The notes beneath the pieces were generated by a model. That model searched no databases. It was given only the letters and a program-made list of their open reading frames with translations, and was not told where the DNA came from. The translations under genes were made by a program, and so were the position numbers. Below are positions 1-12,630 of a stretch of DNA of 64,000 nucleotides, piece after piece. Every line of letters begins with the position of its first letter. Position 1 is the stretch's first letter. Source of the stretch: Bos javanicus (taxonomy: Eukaryota > Chordata > Mammalia > Artiodactyla > Bovidae). The stretch is from the NCBI RefSeq assembly GCF_032452875.1, contig NW_026893632.1:806001-870000 (forward strand), given 5' to 3'.

Positions 1-2170
1 TCACGTGACTGATCATGCACTGATCACGTGGCTATCATGCACTGATCACGTGGCTGATCATGCACTGATCACGGGACTGATCATGCACTGATCACGGGCT
101 ATCATGCACTGATACATGACTGACATGCACTGATCACGTGGCTGATCATGCACTGATCACGTGACTGATCATGCACTGATCACGTGACTGATCATGCACT
201 GATCACGTGGCTGATCATGCACTGATCACGTGGCTATCATGCACTGATCACGTGGCTGATCATGCACTGATCACGTGGCTATCATGCACTGATCACGTGG
301 CTGATCATGCACTGATCACGTAGCTACCGTATACTGATCACGTGACTGATCATGCACTGATCACGTGACTGATCATGCACTGATCACGTGACTGATCATG
401 CACTGATCACGTGACTGATCATGCACTGATCACGTGGCTATCATGCACTGATCACGTGGCTGATCATGCACTGATCACGTAGCTACCATGCACTGATCAC
501 GTGACTGATCATGCACTGATCACGTGATTGATCATGCACTGATCACGTGACTGATCATGCACTGATCACGTGGCTATCATGCACTGATCACGTAACTGAT
601 CATGCACTGATCACGTGGCTATCATGCACTGATCACGTGGCTATCATGCACTGATCACGTGGCTATCATGCACTGATCACGTGGCTGATCATGCACTGAT
701 CACGTAGCTATCATGCACTGATCACGTGACTGATCATGCACTGATCACGTGACTGATCATGCACTGATCACGTGGCTGATCATGCACTGATCACGTGCTA
801 TCATGCACTGATCACGTGACTGATCATGCACTGATCACGTGGCTATCATGCACTGATCACGTGGCTGATCATGCACTGATCACGTGACTGATCATGCACT
901 GATCACGTGACTGATCATGCACTGATCACGTGGCTGATCATGCACTGATCACGTGGCTGATCATGCACTGATCACGTGGCTATCATGCACTGATCACGTG
1001 GCTGATCATGCACTGATCACGTAGCAACCATGCACTGATCACGTGACTGATCATGCACTGATCACGTAATTGATCATGCACTGATCACGTGACTGATCAT
1101 GCACTGATCACGTGGCTGATCACACACTGATCACGTGACTGATCATGCACTGATCACGTGGCTATCATGCACTGATCACGTGGCTGATCATGCACTGATC
1201 ACGTGGCTATCATGCACTGATCACGTGGCTGATCATGCACTGATCACGTGACTGATCATGCACTGATCACGTGGCTATCATGCACTGATCACGTGGCTGA
1301 TCATGCACTGATCACGTAGCTATCATGTACTGATCACGTGACTGATCATGCACTGATCACGTGACTGATCATGCACTGATCACGTGGCTGATCATGCACT
1401 GATCACGTGGCTATCATGCACTGATCACGTGGCTGATCATGCACTGATCACGCAGCTATCATGCACTGATCACGTGACTGATCATGCACTGATCACGTGG
1501 CTGATCATGCACTGATCACGTGGCTATCATGCACTGATCACGTGGCTGATCATGCACTGATCACGTGGCTGATCATGCACTGATCACGCAGCTCCATGCA
1601 CTGATCACGTGACTGATCATGCACTGATCACGTGGCTGATCATGCACTGATCACGTGGCTGATCATGCACTGATCACGTGGCTGATCATGCACTGATCAC
1701 GTGACTGATCATGCACTGATCACGTGCCTGATCATGCACTGATCACGTGGCTATCATGCACTGATCACGTGGCTGATCATGCACTGATCACGTGGCTGAT
1801 CATGCACTGATCACGTGACTGATCATGCACTGATCACGTGACTGATCATGCACTGATCACGTGGCTGATCATGCACTGATCACGTGGCTATCATGCACTG
1901 ATCACGTGGCTGATCATGCACTGATCACGTAGCTACCATGCACTTGTCACGTGACTGATCATGCACTGATCACGTGGCTATCATGCACTGATCACGTGGC
2001 TGATCATGCACTGATCACGTGCCTGATCATGCACTGATCACGTGACTGATCATGCACTGATCACGTGCTATCATGCACTGATCACGTGACTGATCATGCA
2101 CTGATCACGTGGCTGATCATGCACTGATCACGTGGCTGATCATGCACTGATCACGTGGCTGATCATGCAC
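1..2170. repeat. Near-perfect 22/23-bp satellite block
   Basis: This is an uninterrupted tandem array of roughly 95 monomers. Each monomer is an 11-bp half (TGATCATGCAC) followed by a 12-bp half (TGATCACGTGRC), so GATC recurs every 11-12 bp and CACGTG about every 23 bp. Three monomer forms alternate: 23-mers ending GTGAC, 23-mers ending GTGGC, and a 22-mer in which GGCTGATC has become GGCTATC. Rarer junctions such as GTAGCTACC recur (near 321, 481, 1021 and 1930) and suggest a weak higher-order order. Divergence is mostly single substitutions or one-base losses, much lower than in the same repeat family at 4121-8065. It contains no ORF of note. It resembles the short-period bovine satellite families built on a 23-bp prototype. 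Confidence 0.95.
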
Positions 2171-2535
2171 TGATACCGTGACTGAGCATGGACTGATCAC
2201 ATGACTATCATGTAGTGATCACGTGACTTAATGGCGCTGATCATGTGACTGATCATGCGCTGATCATGTTTGCTATCATACACTGATCATGTGCCTCTGG
2301 AGGCAATAAACAAAGAGCTGAGTAGGCACGAATCAAACAGTCAGCAGGCAATAATCATGGAACTCAGCTGTGAGGAATCATGCTGCTCAGCTGGCAATAA
2401 TCACGCAGCTGAGCAGGCAGGAATTACGCAGCACAGCTGGCAATTGTCAAGCAGATGACAGGCAGGAATCGTGCAGCTCAGCTGGCAATTGTCAAGCAGA
2501 TGAGCAGACAGTAATCACGCAGCTCAGCAGGCCCT
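2171..2535. repeat. Satellite module with unoccupied LTR site, copy 1
   Basis: The module begins with a prefix starting TGATACCGTGACTGAGC, then reaches GATCATGTGCCTCTGGAGGC at about 2285-2304. A 46-bp-period tract follows (CAGCTGGCAATTGTCAAGC type) and ends at CAGCAGGCCCTGA. It is colinear with the segment that follows the LTR in every unit of the right-hand array, but here no LTR lies between GTGCC and CTCTGGAGGC. It therefore represents the empty-site form. Its distance from the right-hand units (many substitutions, GAATTACGCAGCACAG variants) shows it is an older branch, not a recent excision product. Confidence 0.85.
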
Positions 2536-3756
2536 GATCACGTGACTGAGCATGCACTGTTCACGTGGCTGATCATACACTGATCACGTGATGATCATGC
2601 ACTGATCACTTGGATATCATGCACTGATCACGTGGCTGATCATGCACTGATCACGTGATTGATCATGCACTGATCACGTGGCTGATCATGCACTGATCAC
2701 GTGGCTGATCATGCACTGATCACGTGGCTGATCATGCACTGATCACGTGACTGATCATGCACTGATCACGTGGCTATCATGCACTGATCACGTGGCTGAT
2801 CATGCACTGATCACGGGACTGATCATGCACTGATCACGTGCTATCATGCACTGATCACGTGACTGATCATGCACTGATCACGTGGCTGATCATGCACTGA
2901 TCACGTGACTGATCATGCACTGATCACGTGGCTATCATGCACTGATCACGTGGCTGATCATGCACTGATCACGTGACTGATCATGCACTGATCACGTGGC
3001 TATCATGCACTGATCACGTGGCTATCATGCACTGATCACGTGGCTGATCATGCACTGATCACGTGACTGATCATGCACTGATCACGTCTGATCATGCACT
3101 GATCACGTGACTGATCATGCACTGATCACGTGGATGATCATGCACTGATCATGTGACTGATCATGCACTGATCACGTGGCTATCATGCACTGATCACGTG
3201 GCTGATCATGCACTGATCACGTAGCTATCATGCACTGATCACGTGACTGATCATGCACTGATCACGTAATTGATCATGCACTGATCACGTGACTGATCAT
3301 GCACTGATCACGTGACTGATCATGCACTGATCACGTGGCTGATCATGCACTGATCACGTGACTGATCATGCACTGATCACGTGGCTGATCATGCACTGAT
3401 CACGTGGCTATCATGCACTGATCACGTGGTGATCATGCACTGATCACGTGGCTATCATGCACTGATCACGTGACTGATCATGCACTGATCACGTGGCTGA
3501 TCATGCACTGATCACGTGGCTATCATGCACTGATCACGTGGCTGATCATGCAATGATCACGTAGCTACCATGTACTGGTCACGTGACTGATCATGCACTG
3601 ATCACGTGACTGATCATGCACTGATCACGTGTCTATCATTCACTGCTAACGTGGCTGATCATGCACTGATCACGCCGCTACCATGTGCTGGTCACCTGGC
3701 TGATCATGCACTGATCACGTGGCTATCATGCACTGATCACGTGGCTGATCATGCAC
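2536..3756. repeat. 22/23-bp satellite block
   Basis: It has the same 11+12 bp composition as 1-2170 and similarly low divergence, with scattered one-base losses such as GTCTGATC for GTGACTGATC near 3087. The variants become more frequent toward the right end (about 3540-3700). I see no gene or other element. Confidence 0.93.
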
Positions 3757-4120
3757 TGATACCGTGACTGAGCATGGACTGATCACATGACTATCATGTA
3801 GTGATCACGTGACTTAATGGCGCTGACCATGTGACTGATCATGCGCTGATCATGTTTGCTATCATACACTGATCATGTGCCTCTGGAGGCAATAAACAAA
3901 GAGCTGAGTAGGCATGAATCAAACAGTCAGCAGGCAATAATCATGGAACTCAGCTGTGAGGAATCATGCTGCTCAGCTGGCAATAATCAAGCAGCTGAGC
4001 AGGCAGGAATTACACAGCATAGCTGGCAATTGTCAAGCAGATGACAGGCAGGAATCATGCAGCTCAGCTGCCAATTGTGAAGCAGATGAGCAGACAGAAA
4101 TCACGCAGCTCAGCAGGCCC
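3757..4120. repeat. Satellite module with unoccupied LTR site, copy 2
   Basis: This is nearly identical to the module at 2171-2535 and lies 1,586 bp downstream of it, so the two plus the repeats between them form one local higher-order unit. The empty site GTGCCTCTGGAGGC is at about 3877-3890. The 3' end is CAGCAGGCCC at 4111-4120, followed by TGAACACGTG instead of TGATCACGTG. Confidence 0.85.
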
Positions 4121-7100
4121 TGAACACGTGACTGAGCATGCACTGTTCACGTCGCTGATCACACACCTATCACGTGAATGATCATGCAATGATCACGTGG
4201 CTCTCATGCACTGATCACGTGATTGCGCATGCACTGATCACGTAATTGTATGCACTGCTCACGTGGCTGATCATGCACTGATGACGTGGCTGATCATGCA
4301 CTTATCATGTGATTGATCATGCACTGATCACGTAGCTATCTTGCACTGATCACTTGGCTGATCATACACTCATCACGGGACTGATCATGCACTGATTATG
4401 GCGCTATCATGCATTGACTACATGACTCCACATGCACTGATCACGTGGATGATCATGCACTGATCACGTGACTGACCATGTACTGATCACGTGACTGATT
4501 ATGCACTGATCACGTGGCTGATCATGCACTGATCACGGGGCTATCAGGCACTGATCACGTGGCTGATCATGCAATGATCACGTGGCTATCATGCACTGAT
4601 CACTTGGCTGGTCATACTGATCACGTGCCTCGTCATGGACTGATCACGTGGCTGATCATGCACTGATCACGTGACTGATCATGCACTGATCACGTGGCTA
4701 TCATGCATTGATCACGTGGCTGATCATGCACAGATCACATGGCTGATCATGCACTGTTCACGAGACTCATCATGCACTGATCACGTGGATATCATGCACT
4801 GATCACGTGTTTGATCATACACTGTTCACGTGTCTGACCATGCACTGCTCACGTGGCTGATCATACACTCTTCATGTAACTGACCATGCAATGATCACGT
4901 GGATATCATGCACTGATCACGTGGCTGAACATGCACTGTTCACGTGGCTTACCACACATCTGTCACGTTACTGATCATGCTCTGATCACGTGGCACTCAT
5001 ACACTGATCACGTGGCTGATCGTACTCTGCTCCCGTAACTGATCATGCACTGATCACGTGGCTATCATGCACTTCTCACGTGGCTGGTCATGCAATGTTC
5101 ACGTAGCTACCATATACTGATCACGTGACTGATCATGCTCAGATCACGTAAATGATCATGCACTGTTCAGTTGACTGATCATGCACTGACTTCAGGGTTA
5201 TCATACACTGATCACGTGGCTATCATTCACTGATTACGTGGATATCATGCATGGGTCACGTGGCTGATCACACACGTATCACGTGACTGATCAATCACTG
5301 ATCACGTGGCTGATCATGCACTGATCACGTGGCTATCATGCACTCATCATGTGGCTGATCATGCAATGATCACGTAGCTACCATGTAGTGGTCACGTGAC
5401 TGATCTTGCACTGATCACGTAATTGATCATGCACTGATCACGTGGCTGATCAAGCACTGATTACGTGGCTATCATGCACTGCTAACGTGGCTGATCATGA
5501 AATGATCACGCAGCTACCATGTACTGGTCACGTGACTGATCATGCACTGTTCATGTGGCTGATCATGCACTGATCACGTGACTGATCATGCACTGATCAC
5601 GTGATAATCATGCACTGATCACGTGGCTATCATGCACTGATCACTTGGCTGGTCATGCACTGATCACGCAGCTACCATGTACTGGTCACGTGACTGATCA
5701 TGCACTGATCATGTGGCTGATCATGCACTGATCAGGAGACTGATCATGCACTGATCCCGTGACTTACCATGCACTGATCAGGTGGCTATCATGCACTGAT
5801 CACATGGCTGGTCATGCACTGATCACGTGCCTGGTCATGCACAGATTACATGACTGATCATGCACTCATCAGGTCACTGATCATGCACTGATCACCTGGC
5901 TATCATGCACTACTCACGTGGCTGATCATGCAATGATCATGTAGCTACCATGTACCGGTCACGTGACTGATCATGCACCGATCAGGTGACTGATCATGCA
6001 CTGATCACGTGGCTATCATGCACTGTTCACGTGGCTGATCATACACTGATCACCTGCCTGATCATGCACAGATCACGTGACTAATCATGCACTGATCACG
6101 TAGCAATCATTCACTGATCACCTGGCTGATCATGCACTGATCACGTGGCTATCGTGCAATGATCACGTGGCTGATCATTCACTGATCACGTGGATATCAT
6201 GCACGGATCACGTGGCTGATCATGCACTGATCACGTAGCTACCATGTACTGGTCACGTGGCTATCATGCACTGATCACGTGACTGATCACGCAATGATCA
6301 CGTAGCTAGCATGTACTGATCACGTGACTGATCTTGCACTGATCACGTAATTAATCCTGCACTGATCACCTGACTCATCATGCACTGATCACGTGGCTGA
6401 TCACACACATATCACGTGACTGATCATGCACTGATCACGTGGTTATCATGCACTGATCACGTGGCTATCATTCACTGATCACGTGGATATCATGCACGTA
6501 TCACGTGACTGATAATGCACTGATCACGTGGCTGATCATGCACTGATCACGTGGCTATCATGCACTGATCCCGTGGCTGATCATGCAATGATCACGTAGC
6601 TACCATGTACTGGTCACGTGACTGATCTTGCACTGATCACGTGATTGATCATGCACTGATCACGTGGCTGATCATGCACTGATCACGTGGCTATCATGCA
6701 CTGTTAACGTGGCTGATCATGAAATGATCACACAGCTACCATGCACTGGTCACATGACTGATCATGCACTGATCATGTGGCTGATCATGCACTGATCACG
6801 TGACTGATCATGCACTGATCACGTGACTGATCATGCACTGATCACGTGGCTATCATGCACTGATAACATGGCTGGTCATACACTGATCACGTGTCTGGTC
6901 ATGCACAGATTAAATGACTGATCATGCACTGATCATGTAATTGACCTAGCACTGATCACGTGGCTCATCATGCACTGATCACGTGATTGTTCACGCACTG
7001 ATCACTTGACTGATCATGCACTGATCACGTGGCTATAATGCCCTGAGTACTTGGCTGATCATACACTTTTCAAGTGCCTGGTCATGCACAGATCTCGTGA

Positions 7101-8065
7101 CTAATCATGAATTTATCACGTGGCTATAATGCACTGATCACGTGGCTGATCATGCACTGTTCAAGTTCCTGGTCATGCACAGATCACGTGACTAATGATG
7201 AACTGATCACGGGGCTATAATTCACTGATCACGTGGATATCATGCACTGATTACGTGCCTGTCAGGCACAGATCACGTGAGTAATCATGAACTGATCACG
7301 TAGGTATCATGCACTTATCACGTGGCTGATCATACACTGTTCACGTGTCTAATCATGCACTGATCACGTGGCTGATCATAAACAGCTCACGTAGCTGATC
7401 ATGCACTGATCACGTGTCTATCATGCAGTGCTCACGTGGCTGATCCTGCAATGATCACGTAGCTTACATGTACTGGTCACGTGACTGATCATGCAATGGT
7501 AACGTAATTGATCATGCACTGATCACGTGATTGATCATGTACTGATCACGTGATAGATCATGCACTGATCACGTGTCTATCATGCACTTCTTACGTGGCT
7601 GATCATACTATGTTCACATACCTACCATGTACTGGTCACATGAGTGATCATGCACTGATCACGTAATTGATCATGCACTGATCAAGTGGCTGATCATACA
7701 CTGATCACGTGACTGATCATGCACTCTTCACGAGACTCATCATGCACTGATCACGTGGCTATCATGCACTGATCACGTGGCTGATCATACACTGTTCACG
7801 TGTCTGACCATGCACTGCTCACGTGGCTGATCATACACTGTTCACGTGACTGATCATGCACTGATCACGGGGATATCATGCACTGATCACGTGGCTGAAC
7901 ATGCACTGTTCACGTGGCTTATCACACACCTGTCACGTGACTGATTATGCACTGATCACGTGGCACTCATGCACTGATCACCTGGCTGATCACACATTTA
8001 TCACGTGACTGATCATGCACTGATCACGTGGATCTCATGCACTGATCACGTGGCTGATCATGCAC
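4121..8065. repeat. Degenerate 23-bp satellite field
   Basis: About 170 monomers of the 11+12 bp repeat are still in register, but substitutions and small indels occur in nearly every monomer (CACGTG changed to CTCGTG, CAGGTG, CATGTG and so on). The landmark CATGACTCCACATG at 4421 recurs near 9056 and 11745, so this field belongs to an older higher-order repeat. No gene is visible. Confidence 0.92.
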
Positions 8066-8165
8066 TGATACCGTGACTGAGAATGGACTGATCACATGAC
8101 TATCATGTAGTGATCACGTGACTTAATGGCGCTGATCATGTGACTGATCATGCGCTGATCATGTT
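8066..8165. repeat. Module prefix without its body
   Basis: The prefix TGATACCGTGACTGAG through GCGCTGATCATGTTGC matches the start of the modules at 2171, 3757 and 9866. It then reverts directly to 23-bp repeats, so the CAGCTCAG-type body is missing. This points to a deletion or an unequal exchange near GATCATG, which is also the base context of the LTR insertion. Confidence 0.75.
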
Positions 8166-8573
8166 GCTATCATGCACTGATCACGTGGCTGATCACACAA
8201 TGATCACGTAGCTACCATATACTGGTCACGTTACTGATCATGCAATGATCACGTAATTGATCCTGCACTGATCACATGGCTCATCACGCACTGATCAAGT
8301 GGCTGATCACACACGTATCACGTGACTGATCATGTACAGTTCACGTGAATAATCATGAAGTGATCACGTGGCTATCCTGCACTGATCACGTGGATATCAT
8401 GCACTGATCACGTGGCTGATCACACAAGTAGCACGTGACTCATCATGCACTGATCATGTGGCTATCATGCACTGCTCACGTGGCTGATCATGCAATGATA
8501 ACACAGCTACCATGTACTGGTCACGTGACTGATCTTGCACTGATCACGTACTTGATCATGCACTGATCACCTG
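8166..8573. repeat. Degenerate 23-bp satellite
   Basis: This stretch is alignable by eye to about 10740-11240. Both contain the same unusual run of variants, for example GGCTGATCACACACGTATC and GAAGTGATCACGTGG, so it is a paralogous segment of the older higher-order repeat. No gene is seen. Confidence 0.85.
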
Positions 8574-8870
8574 GCTTATCATGCATTGATCATGTAACTG
8601 ATCATGTGCTGATCATGTTTGGTGTCACACACTGTGGAGGCAATGAAAATAGAGCTGAGTAGGCAGGAATCAGTCAGCAGGCTATAATCTTGGAACTCAA
8701 CTCTGAGAAATCATGCTGCTCAGCTGGCAATAATCAAGTAGATGAGCCGGCAGGAATTACGCAGCACAGGTGGCAATTGTCAAGGAGATGACAGGCAGGA
8801 ATCGTGTAGCTCAGCTGGAAATTGTGAAGCAGATGAGCAGACAGTAATCACGCAGCTCAGCAGGCCCTGA
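8574..8870. repeat. Satellite module, copy 3 (site deleted)
   Basis: The module is introduced by GATCATGTTTGGTGTCAC. The stretch GATCATGTGCCTC of the target site is absent: CACACACTG joins directly to TGGAGGCAATG near 8630. The 46-bp-period tract then continues to CAGCAGGCCCTGA at 8870. The related copy at 11261 keeps the full site, so this is a small local deletion. Confidence 0.8.
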
Positions 8871-9865
8871 TCACGTGACTGAGCATACACTGTTCACATG
8901 ACTGATCACACACCTATCACGTGACTGATCATGCACTGATCATGTGACTGATCATTCACTGATCACGTAGCTATCTTGCAGTGATCACTTGGCTGATCAT
9001 ACACTCATCACGGGACTGATCGTGCACTGATCACGGCGCTATCAGGCATTGACTACATGACTCCACATGCACTGATCACGTGGATGATCATGCACTGATC
9101 TCGTGACTGACCATGCACTGATCACGTGACTGATCATGCACTGATCACATGGCTGATCATGCACTGATCACGTGGCTATCATGCACTGCTCACGTGGCTG
9201 ATCAGGCAATGATCACGTAGCTACCATGTACTGGTCACGTGACTGATCATGCACTGATCATGTAATTGATCATGCACTGATCATGTGGCTGATCATGCAC
9301 TGATCACGTGGCTGATCATACACTGATCACGTGACTGATCATGCACTGATCACGTGGCTATCATGCACTGATCACTTGTCTGGACATACACCGATCACGT
9401 GCCTGGTCATGCACTGATCACGTGGCTGATCATGCACTGATCACGTGACTGATCATGCACTGATCTCGTGTCTGATCATGCACTGATCACCTGGCTATCA
9501 TGCACTGCTCATGTGGCTGATCATGCGATGATCAAACAGCTACCATGTACTGGTCACATGACTGATCATGCACTGATCACGTGACTGATCATGCAGTGAT
9601 CACGTGGCTATCATGCACTACTCACGTGGCTGATCATGCAATGATCATGTAGCTACCATGTACAGGTCACGTGAATGATCATACACCCATCAGGTGACTG
9701 ATCATGCACTGATCACGTGGCTATCATGCACTGATCACGAGACTGATCATGCACTGATCACGTCTATATCATGCACTGATCACATGACTGCCCATGCACT
9801 GATCACGTGGATGATCATACACTAATCATGTGACAGATCATGCACTGATCACGTGGCTGATCATG
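8871..9865. repeat. Degenerate 23-bp satellite
   Basis: The first about 190 bp parallel 4121-4430 and 11548-11750 (shared TCACGGGACTGATC and the CTCCACATG landmark at about 9061). The rest is ordinary diverged 22/23-mers. No gene is seen. Confidence 0.88.
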
Positions 9866-10230
9866 CACTGATACCGTGACTGAGCATGGACTGATCACAT
9901 GACTATCATGTAGTGATCACGTGACTTAATGGCGCTGATCATGTGACTGATCATGCGCTGATCATGTTTGCTATCATACACTGATCATGTGCCTCTGGAG
10001 GCAATAAACAAAGCTGAGTAGGCACGAATCAAACAGTCAGCAGGCAATAATCATGGAACTCAGGTGTGAGGAATCATGCTGCTCAGCTGGCAATAATCAA
10101 GCAGCTGAGCAGGCAGGAATTACACAGCAGAGCTGACAATTGTCAAGCAGATGACAGGCAGGAATCGTGCAGCTCAGCTGGCAAGTGTCAAGCAGATGAG
10201 CAGAGAGTAATCACGCAGCTCAGCAGGCCC
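9866..10230. repeat. Satellite module with unoccupied LTR site, copy 4
   Basis: The full prefix and body are as at 2171 and 3757, with the empty site GTGCCTCTGGAGGC near 9989-10002. It has a 3-bp loss (AACAAAGCTGAG for AACAAAGAGCTGAG) shortly after the site. Confidence 0.83.
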
Positions 10231-11260
10231 TGAAGACGTGACTGAGCATGCACTGTTCACGTGGCTGATCATACACTGATTACGTGATTGATCATGCACT
10301 GATCACGTGGATATCATGCAGTGATCACGTGGCTGTTCATACACTTTTCACGTGTCTGACCATGCACTGATGACGTGGCTGATCATACACTGCTCAGGTA
10401 ACTGATCATGCACTGATCACGTGGCTATCATGCACTCAATACGTGGATGAACATGCACTGTTCACATGGCTGATCACACACCTGTCACGTGACATATCAT
10501 GCACTGATCACCAGGCACTAATGCACTGATCACGTGGCTGATCATACTCTGCTCAGGAAACTCATCATGCACACATCACCTGGCTATCATGCACTGCTCA
10601 CGTGGTTCGTCATGGAATGATCACGAATCTACCATATACTGGTCACGTGACTGATCAGGCACAGATCACGTAAATGATCATGCACTGTTCACGTGACTGA
10701 TCATGTACTGATCACGTGACTGATCAAGCACTGATCACGTGGCTATCATGCTCTGCTCACGTGGCTGATCATGCAACGATCACGTAGCAACCATGTACTG
10801 GTCTCGTGACAGATCATGCACTGATCACGTAATTGATCCTGCAATGATCACGTGGCTCATCACGCACTGATCCGGTGGCTGATCACACACGTATCGCGTG
10901 ACTGATCATGTACAGATCACGTGACTAATCATGAAGTGATCACGTGGCTATCCTGCACTGATCACGTGGATATCATGCACTGATCACGTGGCTGATCACA
11001 CACGTATCACGTGACTGATCATGCACTGATCACGTGGCTATCATGCACTGATCACGTGACTGATCATGCATAGTTCACGTGACTGATCATGCAAAGATCG
11101 CGTGACTGATCATGCACTGATCACGTGGCTATCATGCACTGCTCATGTGGCTGATCATGCAATGATCACACAGCTACCATGTACTGGTCACATGACTGAT
11201 CACGCACTGATCACATAATTGATCATGCACTGATCACCTGGATTATCATGCATTGATCAT
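10231..11260. repeat. Degenerate 23-bp satellite
   Basis: These are diverged 11+12 bp monomers. About 10740-11240 is paralogous to 8166-8573, with roughly 70 bp of extra repeats near 11041-11110. No gene is seen. Confidence 0.88.
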
Positions 11261-11547
11261 GTGACTGATCATGTGCTGATCATGTTTGGTGTCACACACT
11301 GATCATGTGCCTCTGGAGGCAATGAACATACAGCTGAGTAGGCAGGAATCAGTCAGCAGGCTATAATCATGGAACTCACCTCTGAGAAATCATACTGCTC
11401 AGCTGGCAATAATCAAATAGACGAGCAGGCAGGAATTACGCAGCACAGGTGGCAATTGTCAAGGAGATGACAGGCAGGAATCGTGCAGCTCAGCTGGAAA
11501 TTGTCAAGCAGATGAGCAGACAGTAATCACGCAGCTCAGCAGGCCCT
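11261..11547. repeat. Satellite module with unoccupied LTR site, copy 5
   Basis: The prefix is of the TGTTTGGTGTCAC type shared with 8574. The empty site GTGCCTCTGGAGGC lies at 11307-11320 and the body ends at AGGCCCT (11541-11547). It is the nearest unoccupied copy to the LTR array, about 1.3 kb from the first LTR. Confidence 0.83.
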
Positions 11548-11989
11548 GATCACGTGACTGAGCATGCAATGGTCACATGGCTGATCACACACTTATCACG
11601 TGACTGATCATGCACTGATCATGCACTGCTCATGTGACTGATCATGCACTGATCACGTAGCTATCTTGCACTGATCACTTGGCTGATCATACACTCATCA
11701 CGGGACTGATCGTGCACTGATCACGGGCTATCATGCATTGACTACAGGACTCCACATGCACTGATCACGTGGATGATCATGCACTGATCACGTGACTGAC
11801 CTAGCACTGCTCACGTGGCTGATCAGGCAATGATCACGTGGCTACCATGTACTGGTCACGTGATTGATCTTGCACTGATCACGTGACTGATCATGCACTG
11901 ATCACGTGGCTATCATGCACTGATCACTTGGCTGGACATACACTGATCACGTGCCTGGTCATGCACTGATCACGTGGCTGATCATGCAC
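11548..11989. repeat. Degenerate 23-bp satellite before the array
   Basis: Diverged monomers with the third copy of the CTCCACATG landmark near 11750. Toward the end the sequence passes into the variants typical of the array (GACGTGACTGCGC). Confidence 0.85.
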
Positions 11990-12630
11990 TGATTACGTGG
12001 CTATCATGCACTGATGACGTGACTGCGCATGCACTGATGACGTGGCTGATCGGGCACTGATCACATGGCTCATCATGCACTGATCACGTGATTTATCAGG
12101 CAATGATCACGTGACTGATCAGGCGCTGATCATGGGACTGTGCACGCACTGATCACGTGGCTATCATGCACTGATCACGTGACTGCGCATGCACTGATGA
12201 CGTGGCTGATCGGGCACTGATCACATGGCTCATCATGCACTGATCACGTGTTTATCAGGCAATGATCAGTGACTGACAGGCGCTGATCATGGGACTGTGC
12301 ACGCACTGATCACGTGGCTATCATGCACTGATCACGTGACTGCGCATGCACTGATGACGTGGCTGTTCGGGCACTGATCACGTGTTTATCAGGCAGTGAT
12401 CAGTGACTGACAGGCGCTGATCAGGGGACTGTGCACGCACTGATCAGGTGGCTGATCAGGAACTGACCACCTGACCGCGCATGCACTGATCACGTGGCTG
12501 GTCGTTGACTGATCACGTGTTTATCATACGGTGATCACGTGACTGAGAGGCGCTGATCACGTGACTGTGCTGTCAGTGATCACGTGGCTGAGCAGGCACT
12601 GATATCGTGACTGAGCATGCACTGATCATG
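11990..12630. repeat. Transition zone: array-type subrepeats without an LTR
   Basis: It holds three successive subrepeats of about 155 bp (landmark GACTGCGCATGCACTGATGA at about 12021, 12181 and 12337) followed by the segment that precedes every LTR. This is the 3' half of an array unit, so the array starts in the middle of a unit. The first subrepeat reads AATGATCACGTGACTGATCAGG near 12103. All later ones have lost a C and a T at those places (GATCAGTGACTGACAGG), so the first looks ancestral. Confidence 0.85.

Noticed and set aside
1..2170. CRISPR-like regular repeats of 23 bp
   Set aside because: There are no unique spacers, the repeats are directly adjacent, and all surrounding features are eukaryotic satellite and LTR.
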